A stretch of DNA of 64,000 nt from Nautilia sp. PV-1 (GTDB lineage Bacteria > Campylobacterota > Campylobacteria > Campylobacterales > Nautiliaceae), in the NCBI RefSeq assembly GCF_004006315.1, contig NZ_CP026530.1, positions 1,478,501 to 1,542,500 of the forward strand. The letters are read 5' to 3'. The notes under the pieces are model-generated. The model searched no databases and was not told the origin of the DNA. It saw only the letters and a list, made by a program, of their open reading frames with translations. Positions 27,765-37,326 of this stretch are shown one piece after another. A program made the translations under genes and the position numbers. Position 1 is the stretch's first letter; each line of letters begins with the position of its first letter.

Positions 27765-29061
27765 GAAAAAAACAGTTTTTGAATGTATCGAATGCGGATA
27801 CAAAAGTGCTAAATGGATGGGAAAATGTCCGGCATGCGGCAGCTGGGAAACATTCGTAGAAGTAAGCGAGGATAAAGGAAACAAAAAATCTTCCTCGCCA
27901 AAAGCCGGTGTTTTAAAATTTGAAGAAATTGAAAAAGAAGAAATTGAAAGATTTACTTCCGGAGACAGCGAACTTGATTTGGTATTAGGAGGCGGTATAG
28001 TGCCCGGAAGCCTCGTTTTAATAGGAGGAAGCCCGGGAGTCGGAAAATCCACTCTAATGATGAAACTCGCCGGAAATATAAACAAAAAAGTTTTATATGT
28101 TGCGGGCGAGGAAAGCCCCGGACAGATTAAAATCAGAGCCGACAGACTAGGAGTTAAAAACAAAGATTTATATTTAATGCCGGAAATCATCGTAGAAAAC
28201 ATAATAGACGAAATAAAAAAAGGCTATGAGCTGGTTATTATCGACTCCATACAGACCATATATTCTGAAAACCTTCAATCCGCACCCGGAAGCGTGTCAC
28301 AGGTCAGGGAAGCCACATTTGAACTTATGAGAGTTGCAAAAGAGAGCAAAACACCGGTATTCATAATAGGACACATAACAAAAGAAGGCTCTATTGCAGG
28401 ACCGAGAGTGCTTGAACATATGGTGGACACCGTTTTATATTTCGAAGGAGACGCAAGCCGAGAGCTTAGAATTCTAAGAGCGTTTAAAAACCGTTTCGGA
28501 TCAACAAGCGAAATAGGAATATTCGAAATGACAAAACAGGGACTTGCCAGTGCGAAAAACAAATCGTTTTTCAGCAAAAAAGCTCTTCCGGGAAGCGCCA
28601 TTACCGTCATACTTGAAGGGACGAGACCAATAGTACTTGAAGTACAGGCACTAGTCAGTGAGAGCTACTCCATACCTAAAAGAAGCGCGACGGGATTCGA
28701 TCTGGCAAGACTTAATATGATTTTAGCCCTGCTTGAAAAAAAACTCAATCTCCCATTTAATCAGTACGACGTATTTATAAACGTAACCGGCGGTATCAAA
28801 ATAAACGAACCCGCAGCCGATCTTGCCGTAATGGCTGCGATAGTCAGCTCGTTTAGGGACAGAAAAATAAGCAAAGAAAGCGTTTTTATAGGAGAAGTAA
28901 GTCTTGTTGGCGACATAAGAGATGTGCCTGGACTTGATCAAAGAATAAAAGAAGCCGCCAATCTCGGCTTTTCAAAAGCAATTGTTCCGAGCAGACCTCT
29001 GGAAGAGAATATCAAATGTTATGAAGTAAAGGAAGTTGAAAAACTGCTTGAATGGATGTAA
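27757..29061 (+). CDS. radA: DNA repair protein RadA (Sms)
   Basis: Recombination helicase acting on branched DNA. C4 zinc finger C10, C13, C24, C27; Walker A GGSPGVGKST (90-99); the RadA-specific KNRFGST near 246; a C-terminal Lon-like domain (GGIKINEPAADLAV). 434 residues, normal. Stops exactly one base before the stop codon of the convergent dnaJ-domain gene. Confidence 0.97.
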   Translation: MAKKKTVFECIECGYKSAKWMGKCPACGSWETFVEVSEDKGNKKSSSPKAGVLKFEEIEKEEIERFTSGDSELDLVLGGGIVPGSLVLIGGSPGVGKSTLMMKLAGNINKKVLYVAGEESPGQIKIRADRLGVKNKDLYLMPEIIVENIIDEIKKGYELVIIDSIQTIYSENLQSAPGSVSQVREATFELMRVAKESKTPVFIIGHITKEGSIAGPRVLEHMVDTVLYFEGDASRELRILRAFKNRFGSTSEIGIFEMTKQGLASAKNKSFFSKKALPGSAITVILEGTRPIVLEVQALVSESYSIPKRSATGFDLARLNMILALLEKKLNLPFNQYDVFINVTGGIKINEPAADLAVMAAIVSSFRDRKISKESVFIGEVSLVGDIRDVPGLDQRIKEAANLGFSKAIVPSRPLEENIKCYEVKEVEKLLEWM

Positions 29062-29877
29062 TTATTTAACCTTTTGATTGTAATATTCTTCAAGAAGCTC
29101 ATAAGATTCTTTAACCCTTGTAAATTTTTTAGCGTAAATTTTCTGAATTAATTCCGGCTTTTGCCTGTGAACGTCGGGATGGTATTTTTTTGCGAGCCTT
29201 CTGTACTCTTTTTTGATTTTATCAAATTCATATATAGTAGAAACTCCAAAAAGCTCCAAAGCGTTTCTTACCTTGTTCAGATATTCTTTAAGCGAACCTT
29301 CCACACTGAACGACTTTGAATACGAAAACTCGTTTTCATCAATATTAAATATAATTTTATAACCCATAATCGAATGTTTTGAGGCCAGAGCGCTTACGAT
29401 TCGCTGAGACTCTTCATTAAAAGTAACGACAAGCCTGTCTGCAGACATATCAATAAGGTCAAACAGAAAAAGACCCTTAATATAATTGTAAACCGGCTTT
29501 TTGGGATTGGCAAAAAGTATTTCGAACTCTTTGCTTGAGAGTTTTCTTATTGTTATATAAATGGCTTTTTCATCAAAAGTAACACTGTATTTTTTTATTT
29601 TTATAACCAGGTCTTTTTTATAGTTTAAAAGAAGCTTATGCAGAAGATTTTCATCTTCCCCTTTTTGTTTTTTATACATATTGGCGACAGCCTGCAAAAG
29701 AAGCTTGTGTTTTCTGACGTTTTTTTTGTCAAAATAAATTTTATACTGATTGTCGTTTATTTCCAGTTTATTAAAAGAAAGTCTTATAAACTCTATAAAT
29801 CCTTTAATTTTAAACCTGGAATCTATAACAACTTCGATATTTTCAGCAATATTTATTTCAAATACTCTATCCGTCAT
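29062..29877 (-). CDS. C-terminal DnaJ-domain protein
   Basis: 271 residues. The N-terminal 200 residues have no recognised family. A J domain occupies about 208-268 with HPD at 233-235, so it should stimulate a DnaK ATPase. There is no G/F region or zinc domain, so it is a specialised co-chaperone. Overlaps ubiE by 11 bp and is last of the leftward superoperon. Confidence 0.85.
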   Translation of the reverse strand: MTDRVFEINIAENIEVVIDSRFKIKGFIEFIRLSFNKLEINDNQYKIYFDKKNVRKHKLLLQAVANMYKKQKGEDENLLHKLLLNYKKDLVIKIKKYSVTFDEKAIYITIRKLSSKEFEILFANPKKPVYNYIKGLFLFDLIDMSADRLVVTFNEESQRIVSALASKHSIMGYKIIFNIDENEFSYSKSFSVEGSLKEYLNKVRNALELFGVSTIYEFDKIKKEYRRLAKKYHPDVHRQKPELIQKIYAKKFTRVKESYELLEEYYNQKVK

Positions 29878-30592
29878 CTTTCTTCGCTATTATTAAAGTT
29901 GCGATAGGAAAAATAAGTTTCTGTTTTTTGACAATGCCAAACCCTTTTAAGTTTTTTATTATTTCATCCTCTTTAAGCGTATCGATACTCTTACCCAGCA
30001 ATTTATATTCCTCTTTCATTCCAAGCATCATCCCCGCTATTAACGGCAATATTTTATTCATATACCAAAGTATCAGTTTTGCAAAAAGGCTGTCGCTTTT
30101 CACCATTTCAACAATTGCAAAATATCCTCCGGGCTTTAGAGATTTTTTTAAATTTTCCATACCTTTTTCTAAATCATCAAAATTTCTAAGCGCCATAAAA
30201 GCCGTAATCAAATCCGCTTTTTCTTCTATTTTCACATTCTCAGCCGTATCTTGAATGATAATAATTTCTTTTTGGCCCTTTTTCATTCTGATATGAGGGC
30301 TCTCTTCAAACACTACTTCAAAATCCTCTTTTTTAAATCCGAGTTTTTGGAATTTTTCAACAATAACTCTTACCATTTCGGCACTCGGTTCTATCAGATA
30401 CATCCTGTCAAAATCCAAAGCCTTTGCCATCTCTCCCGTTGCGCTTGCAACGTCAATTAATATCCCGTTTTTTATATGCTTTTTTATCTCTTTTGCAAAC
30501 ATCCGTCTCCAAAGCTCTTCAATTCCGAAACTCACAATTTTTGTCGCCAAATCATATCTTTTTGCCAGCTTGTCGTATATTTTAACGTCCAT
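29867..30592 (-). CDS. ubiE: UbiE/MenG-type quinone methyltransferase
   Basis: 241-residue class I methyltransferase. The N-terminus YDKLAKRYDLATKIVSFGIEELWRR matches the UbiE family start, with motif I IDVASATGE and the later GGYFAIVEMVK. In an organism using menaquinone it would do the last C-methylation of demethylmenaquinone. The motif I sequence departs from the usual DLACGTGD, so the substrate is somewhat uncertain. Confidence 0.75.
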   Translation of the reverse strand: MDVKIYDKLAKRYDLATKIVSFGIEELWRRMFAKEIKKHIKNGILIDVASATGEMAKALDFDRMYLIEPSAEMVRVIVEKFQKLGFKKEDFEVVFEESPHIRMKKGQKEIIIIQDTAENVKIEEKADLITAFMALRNFDDLEKGMENLKKSLKPGGYFAIVEMVKSDSLFAKLILWYMNKILPLIAGMMLGMKEEYKLLGKSIDTLKEDEIIKNLKGFGIVKKQKLIFPIATLIIAKKDDG

Positions 30593-30593
30593 C

Positions 30594-31559
30594 TTATCTC
30601 CCGAAAATTATCAAATCATCCGAACGGTTTGTATGAAGTATCTCAAATTCGTCTTCGCTTCTGAAATTAAACCTGTTGGCAAATTTAGGGCTTACTATAA
30701 ACACTTTCCAGTCCACCGTATGTTTGATTTCGTTATAAAGCCTCTCTCCGCCTTCTATCATTATAAATTTGTAATCGTTCATTTTTTCCAGAGTCTCTTC
30801 GATAAAAACTTTCCTGTTTTTTACGTTAAAAAGAGGGATATCCCTTTCAATACCGTCATTTTTGGAATATATTAAAACATCCGGAGCTTTACCGTTTATT
30901 CTCCTGGCGTCAAGGGTCGGTCTGTCAATTCTGACCGTATTGCCTCCGATTACCAACAGATCTATTTTATCCCTTACCTGATGAACCCAATTAAGTGATT
31001 TATCAGAGCTTATATATCCGCCGGTAATTACCCCGTTCATTGTCAGAGCCAGTTTATAAAACACAAATCTTTTTTGCCATTTTATAAACGGCTCTATTAA
31101 ATCAAAACATCTTTTATCGTTTAATATTTCAACATCAATCCCTGCATTTTTAAGTATTTCCGCCCCTCCTCCGTGCCCTTTTACGGGATCCGGCCATCCG
31201 ATATTTACGCTTTTTGGTTTAAGATGTTTTAAAAGATTGGCACACGAAGGCGTCTTTCCTATATGAGAACAGGGCTCAAGCGTTACAAAAACATTTGCAT
31301 TATTAAAAAAGCCTTTATGGTTTTGCAGTAAAAATTCATGTATTTCATGTGAAGTTTTTAATTCGGGCGTTTTATGAAAAGCCCTAAAAGCTTTCCATAA
31401 CGCATTCACTTCCGCATGGGGTTCTCCCGCTTTTTTATGGACGCCTGTAAAAATCTGATTGTTTACTATTACGGCTGCTCCTACGGCAGGATTTGGATAT
31501 GTTAAAAACTGATATTTCCATGCTTCGTTTATAATCAGATCAAACATGTAATTCTTCAT
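30594..31559 (-). CDS. ribD: Bifunctional riboflavin deaminase/reductase RibD
   Basis: Second and third steps of riboflavin synthesis. Deaminase zinc site HAEV (48-51) with PCSHIGKTPSC (C97, C106), then a reductase domain from about 160 with VIGGNTVRIDRPTLDARR. 321 residues, on the short side. The ATG lies inside an array of 7-bp repeats and has no normal ribosome-binding site. Confidence 0.93.
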   Translation of the reverse strand: MKNYMFDLIINEAWKYQFLTYPNPAVGAAVIVNNQIFTGVHKKAGEPHAEVNALWKAFRAFHKTPELKTSHEIHEFLLQNHKGFFNNANVFVTLEPCSHIGKTPSCANLLKHLKPKSVNIGWPDPVKGHGGGAEILKNAGIDVEILNDKRCFDLIEPFIKWQKRFVFYKLALTMNGVITGGYISSDKSLNWVHQVRDKIDLLVIGGNTVRIDRPTLDARRINGKAPDVLIYSKNDGIERDIPLFNVKNRKVFIEETLEKMNDYKFIMIEGGERLYNEIKHTVDWKVFIVSPKFANRFNFRSEDEFEILHTNRSDDLIIFGR

Positions 31560-31584
31560 TTTTCACTTTACACTTTTCATTTAT
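31557..31584 (-). repeat. Heptamer array between rimP and ribD
   Basis: Four consecutive 7-bp units on the plus strand: CATTTTT, CACTTTA, CACTTTT, CATTTAT. The array includes the ribD start codon and the rimP stop region. Same unit family as the arrays at 35713 and 35947. Confidence 0.7.
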
Positions 31585-32026
31585 CTTCGTATTTGTAAGT
31601 ATTCCACTCAATATATGTTTTTGCTTTTTTTATATCATCGAAATTTACTTTTTCTTTGCCTATTTCAGCAACATTATCAATAAAGCTTTTAAGCTCGCCT
31701 TTTATTTTGGTTCCGTCGTTTGTCGTTATTTTTACTTTTTCACCGATACTTTTTTCAAAATGCTCTGGCTTACTGAGTTTTCTCTCAAGTCCTGGTGAGC
31801 TTACTTCAAGAAAATATTTTCCCTCAACCGGGTCTTCTATATCAAATATTGGAGAGATAAGATTGTTTATTTTGGCACAGTCGTTTAAACTCACTCCTCC
31901 TGGTTTCGTAATGTAAACTCTGAAATATTTATGACCTCCCTCTTCGCTGAGGTCTATATCATAAAGTTCGCATCCGTTATCTTCAACAATATTTTTAATA
32001 ATATCGTTTAATTCGCTTCTGTTCAT
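31577..32026 (-). CDS. rimP: Ribosome maturation factor RimP
   Basis: 30S assembly factor, 149 residues. Pattern CELYDIDLSEEGGHKYFRVYI, then GVSLNDCAKIN and YFLEVSSPGLERKL, all characteristic of the family. AAAGGGA upstream of the ATG. Conserved partner of infB and rbfA, here separated from rbfA by a HAD phosphatase gene. Confidence 0.95.
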   Translation of the reverse strand: MNRSELNDIIKNIVEDNGCELYDIDLSEEGGHKYFRVYITKPGGVSLNDCAKINNLISPIFDIEDPVEGKYFLEVSSPGLERKLSKPEHFEKSIGEKVKITTNDGTKIKGELKSFIDNVAEIGKEKVNFDDIKKAKTYIEWNTYKYEDK

Positions 32027-32086
32027 TCATTCCCTTTTTTATTTAATTATATCATTTTTGAGTGATTATAAAAATATTCTGAAGTT

Positions 32087-32893
32087 TTAGTTTATGTACT
32101 CAGAAAGATATTTTGCCACGGCGTCTTCGTCATTTGTATGCGGCAGGATTATATCCGCTCTTTTTTTGACTTCATCAAGAGCGTTTTTAACGGCAACGGA
32201 TTTACCCGCATATTCAAACATGCCGATATCGTTCAGACTGTCCCCGAAAACCGTTACGTTTTTTTTATCGACTTGCATAATTTCCTCCAGTTCCATTAAA
32301 GCATGCGCTTTGTCTCCTAAAGGATGTAAAAGCGTCAAAAACCAACACTCCATATACGGGTCTTTACTTAGTTTTGTTTCCAAATTAAAAAGCTCTTTTA
32401 CTTTTTTTTCAATTCTTTTAAGAACGTCTTCCTCACCTAAATACACCATCTTAAGATTATGTTTTAACGCCCTTAAATTTTCTATATTCAAAACCCTGCT
32501 GTCGTTTTTATAGTTTTGCAGCAGTTCTTCTTGATATTTGTTAATCTTCTTAGGATATAAAAATTTTTCGTCTCCGAAATTTTCAAATCCTACAATCAAA
32601 GGCCTTTCGTCAAACTCTTTTTCTATAATGTTTATTACTTCATCGCCGGTTTTTTTATCTATATCGTTAATCTTTATTATTTTTCCCTCAGGACTGGCAA
32701 TCATCGCACCGTCTAATAAAACTAAAGGATGTTTTAAGTTTAGACCGTTTAAAAGTGTCGTAGAGCCTTTAAAACTCCTGGCGGTTGCTATAGTTAAAGA
32801 AAAAGGAAAGGAGTTCCAGGTATTTTTAGTAAATTCGCTAAGCGAGAGATCACTCCGTAAGAGTGTTTTATCGAGATCCGTTACAAAAATCAT
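32087..32893 (-). CDS. Cof-type HAD phosphatase
   Basis: 268 residues. Catalytic DLDKT (D6, D8), a large cap domain (about 80-190) and the metal-binding GDSLNDIGMF near 216, as in the Cof subfamily of sugar or nucleotide phosphatases. Substrate unknown. Overlaps rbfA by four bases (ATGA), so it belongs to the translation operon although the function looks unrelated. Confidence 0.88.
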   Translation of the reverse strand: MIFVTDLDKTLLRSDLSLSEFTKNTWNSFPFSLTIATARSFKGSTTLLNGLNLKHPLVLLDGAMIASPEGKIIKINDIDKKTGDEVINIIEKEFDERPLIVGFENFGDEKFLYPKKINKYQEELLQNYKNDSRVLNIENLRALKHNLKMVYLGEEDVLKRIEKKVKELFNLETKLSKDPYMECWFLTLLHPLGDKAHALMELEEIMQVDKKNVTVFGDSLNDIGMFEYAGKSVAVKNALDEVKKRADIILPHTNDEDAVAKYLSEYIN

Positions 32894-33243
32894 TTATCTT
32901 TTTTAGATATTTTATTAAACAGATCTTCCATTTTATTTTCCTGCTCAAGCAGTTCGTCAAAAGTAAAACTGAGATTAGGAACTTTAAACCATCCGGTGGC
33001 TTTAAGACAGTAGTTTTGAATGTAGCCTCTGGCCTGTTTAAGCTGCTTTAAACTTGCACGCTGCTCTTTATCGTTCAGATAGCTTTTTTCAAGATAAACT
33101 TTAGCGTCGCTTCCGTCTCTTGAACATACTACATCTACCACGCTTAAGCCTCTTATTCTTCCGTCGTTCATTTGTGAAAGAGCTTCAGGGATAATTTCCC
33201 TTAAAACAGACTCTTTTCTTTGGACTTTAATACTTTTGCCCAT
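32890..33243 (-). CDS. rbfA: Ribosome-binding factor A
   Basis: Cold-adaptation and 30S maturation factor, 117 residues, with a type-II KH fold. Visible: the N-terminal RKESVLREIIPEAL, VVDVVCSRDGSDAKVYL and PNLSFTFDELLEQ near the C-terminus. AAGGAT lies before the ATG; located three bases after infB. Confidence 0.92.
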   Translation of the reverse strand: MGKSIKVQRKESVLREIIPEALSQMNDGRIRGLSVVDVVCSRDGSDAKVYLEKSYLNDKEQRASLKQLKQARGYIQNYCLKATGWFKVPNLSFTFDELLEQENKMEDLFNKISKKDK

Positions 33244-33245
33244 TA

Positions 33246-35696
33246 TTATCCTTCAAAAGAAGCTTTTTCTTCGATTTTTTTATACGTTTCAAGAATATCT
33301 CCGACTTTAACGTCATTGTATCCTTCTACCATAATACCGCACTCAAAGCCTTTTCCGACTTCTTTAACGTCGTCTTTAAATCTTTTAAGGCTGGCCAGTT
33401 TAGAATCGTAAATCACCACACCGTCTCTGATAACTCTTACAAAATCACCTCTGTGAACAACGCCGTCCTGAACGTAACATCCCGCAACTGTTCCTATTTT
33501 AGGAACGCTGAAAACGTCTCTTACTTCAATAGTGGCAGTTACTTCTTCAGTTACTTTAGGCGTCATAAGACCTGAAAGAAGCTCTTTTACGTCATCTATC
33601 AAATCGTAAATAATCGAATACGTTCTGATTTCAATACCTTCTTGTTTCGCTTTGTTTTTAGCTCCGCTTGTAGGACGCACATTAAATCCTAAAATAATAG
33701 CGTGAGGTTCGCTGGCTTTTGCCAAAATAACGTCATTTTCGGTAATGGCGCCTACATCGCTGTGAATGATATCTGCTTTAACCTCTTCATTTCTAAGTTT
33801 TGCAAGGCTGCCTTTAATAGCTTCAACACTTCCCTGAGTATCGGCTTTGATAATAACAGGAAGTTTTTTAAGCTCGCCTTCGAGTATCATTTTCTGCAGA
33901 TCTTCAAGAGTCGCTTTTGTTGATTTTGATTTTTCTCTTTCTTCTAAGAAAGTTTTCCATTTTTCAGCCGTTTCTTTTGCTTCTTTGTCGCTTTCGACCG
34001 CCACAAGGACATCACCTGCCATAGGCACTTCGTCAAATCCCGTAATTTCCGCAGGTTCTCCAGGTTTTACCTCTTTTTTCTGTTTGCCGAGATCGTCAAC
34101 GATTAGTCTTACTCTTCCGTATGTTTTACCGCATACAAAACTGTCTGCTTTTTTAAGCGTACCGTTTTTAACTATTATAGTAGCAACAGGTCCTTTTCCT
34201 TTTTCCACTCTGCTTTCAATTACAACGGCTTTCGCTTTTCTTTTCGGATTGGCTTTAAGCTCCATCATTTCAGCCTGAAGCAGAATAGTTTCAAGTAAGT
34301 CGTCTATACCCTCTCCGGTTTTTGCCGATACGTTTACAAATTCATACTCTCCGCCCCATTCTACAGGCGTAATTCCCATTTCGGCCAGTTGCGATTTAAC
34401 CAAATCAGGATTTGCCTGAGGTTTGTCTATTTTGTTAACAGCCACAATAAACGGAACTTCCGCCGCCTGAGCATGTGATATCGCTTCTCTTGTCTGTGGC
34501 ATAACCCCGTCGTCTGCCGCAACAACGATAATGGCTATATCGGTAACTTCGGCACCTCTTGCTCTCATTTCTGTAAACGCTTCATGTCCAGGAGTATCGA
34601 TAAAAGTAATTTTTTTGCCGTCTTTTTCTACCATATAAGCACCGATATGCTGTGTGATACCTCCGGCCTCTTTTGCTGCTACGCGAGAATTTCTGATTTT
34701 ATCAAGGAGTGATGTTTTACCGTGGTCTACATGACCCATAATTGTTACGATAGGAGGCCTTTCTACCAAATCTTTTTCATCGTCTTGCACTGAATCGTAT
34801 TTTTTAACATAATCAAATTCTGCCAAAGGATCATAAACTTCAACAGGCACTTCAAACTCTTCAGCCAGCGTTTCAATATATTCTTCGCCTAAAAAGTCGT
34901 TTTTGTCTCTTTCTTCGCCGAGTTCTCTTAAAGCTTCGATTACTTCTTCTAAAGGTTTGTTTATTGCTTCTGCAAACTCATAAACTCTTACTTCTTTAGG
35001 TATTGATATTGTTTTGATTTCTGCCTCTTTTTTCTTTTTTTTCTTTCTTTTTTTGATGCCCTCTTTTGTTATTCCGCCTTCACTAGGTTTTTTTCTCTTA
35101 ACGGGCTGTGTTTTTTTCTGTTTTTGCTGTTGAGTTTTAGTTTTTGCTTTTTCTTCAAGCTCATCGTCATTTTTCATGTTAATATCGTTAAAATAAAGAT
35201 CCAGAAGCTCTACCTGGTTTTCTTCAATAACATCCATATCCGCTAAATCGACATTAATCTGAAGCTCTTTTTCTTCTCTTTTTTTAGCCGGCTGCGGTTT
35301 CGGTTTAGGTTTAGGTTTTTCCATTCTAGGCTCAGTTTTTTTAACTTCTTCTTTTTTCTCAGGCTTTTCGGTTTTTTCAGGTTTAGGCTCTGCCTTTTTA
35401 ACAACCTCTATGCCTTTTTGAGTTTTTTTAACAAGGTCGTTAAAACTGCTTCTTCCTCTTCTTCTTCTTTGAGGTTTTTCTTCCTTAACTTCTTGTTTTT
35501 TAACTTCTTCCGGTTTTTTCTCCTGAGTCTTTTTCTCTTTGCCGGCATTTAAAAAATATTCCTGAATTTTTGCAGCTTCCATAGGAGTGATTTCACCCCT
35601 GGTTTTTGCATCTATCCCTATTTCTTTGGCAATATCGACAACCTCTTTCGCTTTTAATCCTAATTCTCTCGCAACAACTGATACTTTTATCTTCAA
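33246..35696 (-). CDS. infB: Translation initiation factor IF-2
   Basis: GTPase that delivers fMet-tRNA to the 30S subunit, 816 residues. N-terminal helix domain ([19 protein letters not shown]), a long Lys/Glu-rich linker (about 55-235), G1 GHVDHGKT near 320-327, DTPGHE, and the C-terminal IF2 domains. The start is TTG with AAGGAG spaced correctly, so even this core factor starts inefficiently; an internal start for a shorter isoform, as in E. coli, is possible. Heads rbfA-HAD-rimP-ribD. Confidence 0.97.
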   Translation of the reverse strand: MKIKVSVVARELGLKAKEVVDIAKEIGIDAKTRGEITPMEAAKIQEYFLNAGKEKKTQEKKPEEVKKQEVKEEKPQRRRRGRSSFNDLVKKTQKGIEVVKKAEPKPEKTEKPEKKEEVKKTEPRMEKPKPKPKPQPAKKREEKELQINVDLADMDVIEENQVELLDLYFNDINMKNDDELEEKAKTKTQQQKQKKTQPVKRKKPSEGGITKEGIKKRKKKKKKEAEIKTISIPKEVRVYEFAEAINKPLEEVIEALRELGEERDKNDFLGEEYIETLAEEFEVPVEVYDPLAEFDYVKKYDSVQDDEKDLVERPPIVTIMGHVDHGKTSLLDKIRNSRVAAKEAGGITQHIGAYMVEKDGKKITFIDTPGHEAFTEMRARGAEVTDIAIIVVAADDGVMPQTREAISHAQAAEVPFIVAVNKIDKPQANPDLVKSQLAEMGITPVEWGGEYEFVNVSAKTGEGIDDLLETILLQAEMMELKANPKRKAKAVVIESRVEKGKGPVATIIVKNGTLKKADSFVCGKTYGRVRLIVDDLGKQKKEVKPGEPAEITGFDEVPMAGDVLVAVESDKEAKETAEKWKTFLEEREKSKSTKATLEDLQKMILEGELKKLPVIIKADTQGSVEAIKGSLAKLRNEEVKADIIHSDVGAITENDVILAKASEPHAIILGFNVRPTSGAKNKAKQEGIEIRTYSIIYDLIDDVKELLSGLMTPKVTEEVTATIEVRDVFSVPKIGTVAGCYVQDGVVHRGDFVRVIRDGVVIYDSKLASLKRFKDDVKEVGKGFECGIMVEGYNDVKVGDILETYKKIEEKASFEG

Positions 35697-35710
35697 GTAA
35701 ACTCCTTTTT

Positions 35711-35977
35711 TTAAATGTAAAATGGAAAATGTAAAATGTAAGATTTTGCTTTTTCTTTATCCGTTTTGCAAATCTTAGATATATAATTTACAAATTTTTT
35801 TTCGTTTACGCACTCTTTGCATACATAAAAACTTCTGCCTTTCCCTTTAAAAGGTATAAGCTTTTGATTTTCACACTGTAAACGAAAAAGATCGCTTTGT
35901 AAAAACCTGTTGCGGCAGACAATGCACATTCTTACAGGCTTTTTTACATTTTTCACTTTACACTTTACATTTTCCAT
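35711..35977 (-). CDS. YlxR-family (DUF448) RNA-binding protein
   Basis: 88 residues. Core YlxR motifs RMCIVCR (16-22) and [11 protein letters not shown] (about 56-66) are intact. The family sits beside nusA/infB and binds RNA; in Firmicutes YlxR is reported to affect transcription and RNase P. Its first 12 residues and last several residues are encoded by 7-bp repeats, so both ends look recently remodelled. ATG at 35977 lacks a clear ribosome-binding site of its own and directly abuts thrB. Confidence 0.85.
   Translation of the reverse strand: MENVKCKVKNVKKPVRMCIVCRNRFLQSDLFRLQCENQKLIPFKGKGRSFYVCKECVNEKKFVNYISKICKTDKEKAKSYILHFPFYI
35713..35740 (+). repeat. Heptamer array at the 3' end of ylxR
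   Basis: Four tandem units AAATGTA, AAATGGA, AAATGTA, AAATGTA. The ylxR stop codon starts two bases before it and shares its first base. Bases 35720-35735 are the exact reverse complement of 35964-35979 on the other side of ylxR. Confidence 0.75.
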
Positions 35978-35981
35978 TTAA
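35947..35981 (-). repeat. Heptamer array at the 5' end of ylxR
   Basis: Five plus-strand units CATTTTT, CACTTTA, CACTTTA, CATTTTC, CATTTAA. It contains the ylxR start codon and the end of thrB, in inverted orientation to the array at 35713. Confidence 0.75.
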
Positions 35982-36859
35982 TTGTATACTTTTACTCCTA
36001 CATTGTCAAATTGTAAGATTTTAACGGTAAAATCTTTAAAATTATCTCTTAGCACATTATATATACTGTATGCGTCGTCTTTATACGCAAGATTGAAAAA
36101 CGTCGAACCGCTGCCGCTTAAAGTCGACATAAGCGCACCTTCTCTGAGAGCAATTTCCCTGACTTTAAAAAGTTCAGGGACCGCTTTCATTCTGTTTTCC
36201 TGATGTATCTTGTCTTCAACCACGTTTCTTAATATTTCAAATTTCTCACTGAAAAACGCGGCCGTAATCATTGACGAACTTGATATATTGGTAACTATAT
36301 CTTTAAGCGAATAATGAGATTTCAGTGCATTCCTGCTTTTTTGAGTGGAAATTGTCCTGTTTGGTATAACAACCACAGCCCTTAAATAAGTCGGAATGAA
36401 TTTTTTTAAAAAATATACACGGTTTTTTCTAAGTTTCGCAACGCAGAATCCGCCTAAAGCTGCAGGTGTAATATTGTCCGGATGCGGTTCGTACTGAAGG
36501 GCCAGATTTATAATTCTGTCTTTTTTATAAGGCACCTGCGCCATTTCGTATGCCGCGGTAATTGCGGCTATTATTACCGCTGATGAGCTTCCGAGTCCTC
36601 TCGAGAGAGGAATTTTATTATTAAATTTAAATCTGAAACTGTCTTCTTTTCCAGTTAAATTTTTATAATGGTCGCTGAATATTTCTACAAAATAATTTCT
36701 TTTCAGCGTTCTTAAATATTCCGCGTTTTCCCCGTAAATTTCTATATTCGTATATTCGCTTTTCGTTATTTCTATTTCATTTCTTAAATTCAGCGCCAAA
36801 CCAAGCGTATCGAATCCAGAACCTAAATTTGCGCTAGTTGCGGGAACCGTTATTACCAT
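35978..36859 (-). CDS. thrB: Homoserine kinase
   Basis: GHMP-family kinase of threonine synthesis, 293 residues. N-terminal VPATSANLGSGFDTLGLAL and the ATP loop RGLGSSSAV near 89-97 are diagnostic; a C-terminal TLSGSGSTFF is also present. AAGAAGGG precedes the ATG. Confidence 0.95.
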   Translation of the reverse strand: MVITVPATSANLGSGFDTLGLALNLRNEIEITKSEYTNIEIYGENAEYLRTLKRNYFVEIFSDHYKNLTGKEDSFRFKFNNKIPLSRGLGSSSAVIIAAITAAYEMAQVPYKKDRIINLALQYEPHPDNITPAALGGFCVAKLRKNRVYFLKKFIPTYLRAVVVIPNRTISTQKSRNALKSHYSLKDIVTNISSSSMITAAFFSEKFEILRNVVEDKIHQENRMKAVPELFKVREIALREGALMSTLSGSGSTFFNLAYKDDAYSIYNVLRDNFKDFTVKILQFDNVGVKVYN

Positions 36860-36870
36860 TAAAACCCTTC

Positions 36871-37326
36871 TTACACTGCTTTTAAAATATACAGAGGCTC
36901 GACGTCTTCACTCATCTCATTCAGTTCAAGCCTCTTTGGCAGATGAAACGTACCTGGAGTTTCATCTTTTTTTAGTGTAATTATACCTTCTTTTTTTACA
37001 AAATAACTGTTTCCGACTGCTTTTATGGGAGTGTTGCCGTTAAAATAAAATCCGTCTTGAGCAAAAAGTCTGATATTTCTCGTAATAGAGAGGGTTTTAA
37101 AAAAGACATAAGCCAGTTTTATCGCCATAAACGACCCCGGCCCTTTCGAATACGAAATGGAGTTTATTTCATACTTTTTTAAGAGTTCGTCAAAAACTTC
37201 GGGAAGAACATCGCTTGTCATTCCCTCTTTTTGAATGGTTTCCGATAATTGTGAATTTTTATAAACGCCTATAAGCATAGGTTTTGAAATAACAACTGCA
37301 ACAATATCAACTAAAGGCTTTTGCAA
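36871..37326 (-). CDS. tsaB: TsaB-like tRNA threonylcarbamoyladenosine partner (divergent)
   Basis: 151 residues, about two thirds of usual TsaB. SYSKGPGSFMAIKLAYVFFKTLS (about 58-80) corresponds to the GPGSFTGLRIG region of TsaB, the inactive partner that scaffolds TsaD in t6A synthesis. The C-terminal half is reduced. TTG start inside the end of lpxC (20-bp overlap), preceded by AAGGGG. The same position between lpxC and thrB holds such a gene in other epsilonproteobacteria. Confidence 0.75.
   Translation of the reverse strand: MQKPLVDIVAVVISKPMLIGVYKNSQLSETIQKEGMTSDVLPEVFDELLKKYEINSISYSKGPGSFMAIKLAYVFFKTLSITRNIRLFAQDGFYFNGNTPIKAVGNSYFVKKEGIITLKKDETPGTFHLPKRLELNEMSEDVEPLYILKAV

Noticed and set aside
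33847-34278. 143-residue plus-strand ORF opposite infB
   Set aside because: Shadow of conserved IF-2 coding sequence.
35711-35981. ylxR with inverted flanks as a transposon or MITE
   Set aside because: The inverted repeats are made of simple heptamers, no target-site duplication is visible, and ylxR is in its normal genomic place beside infB.
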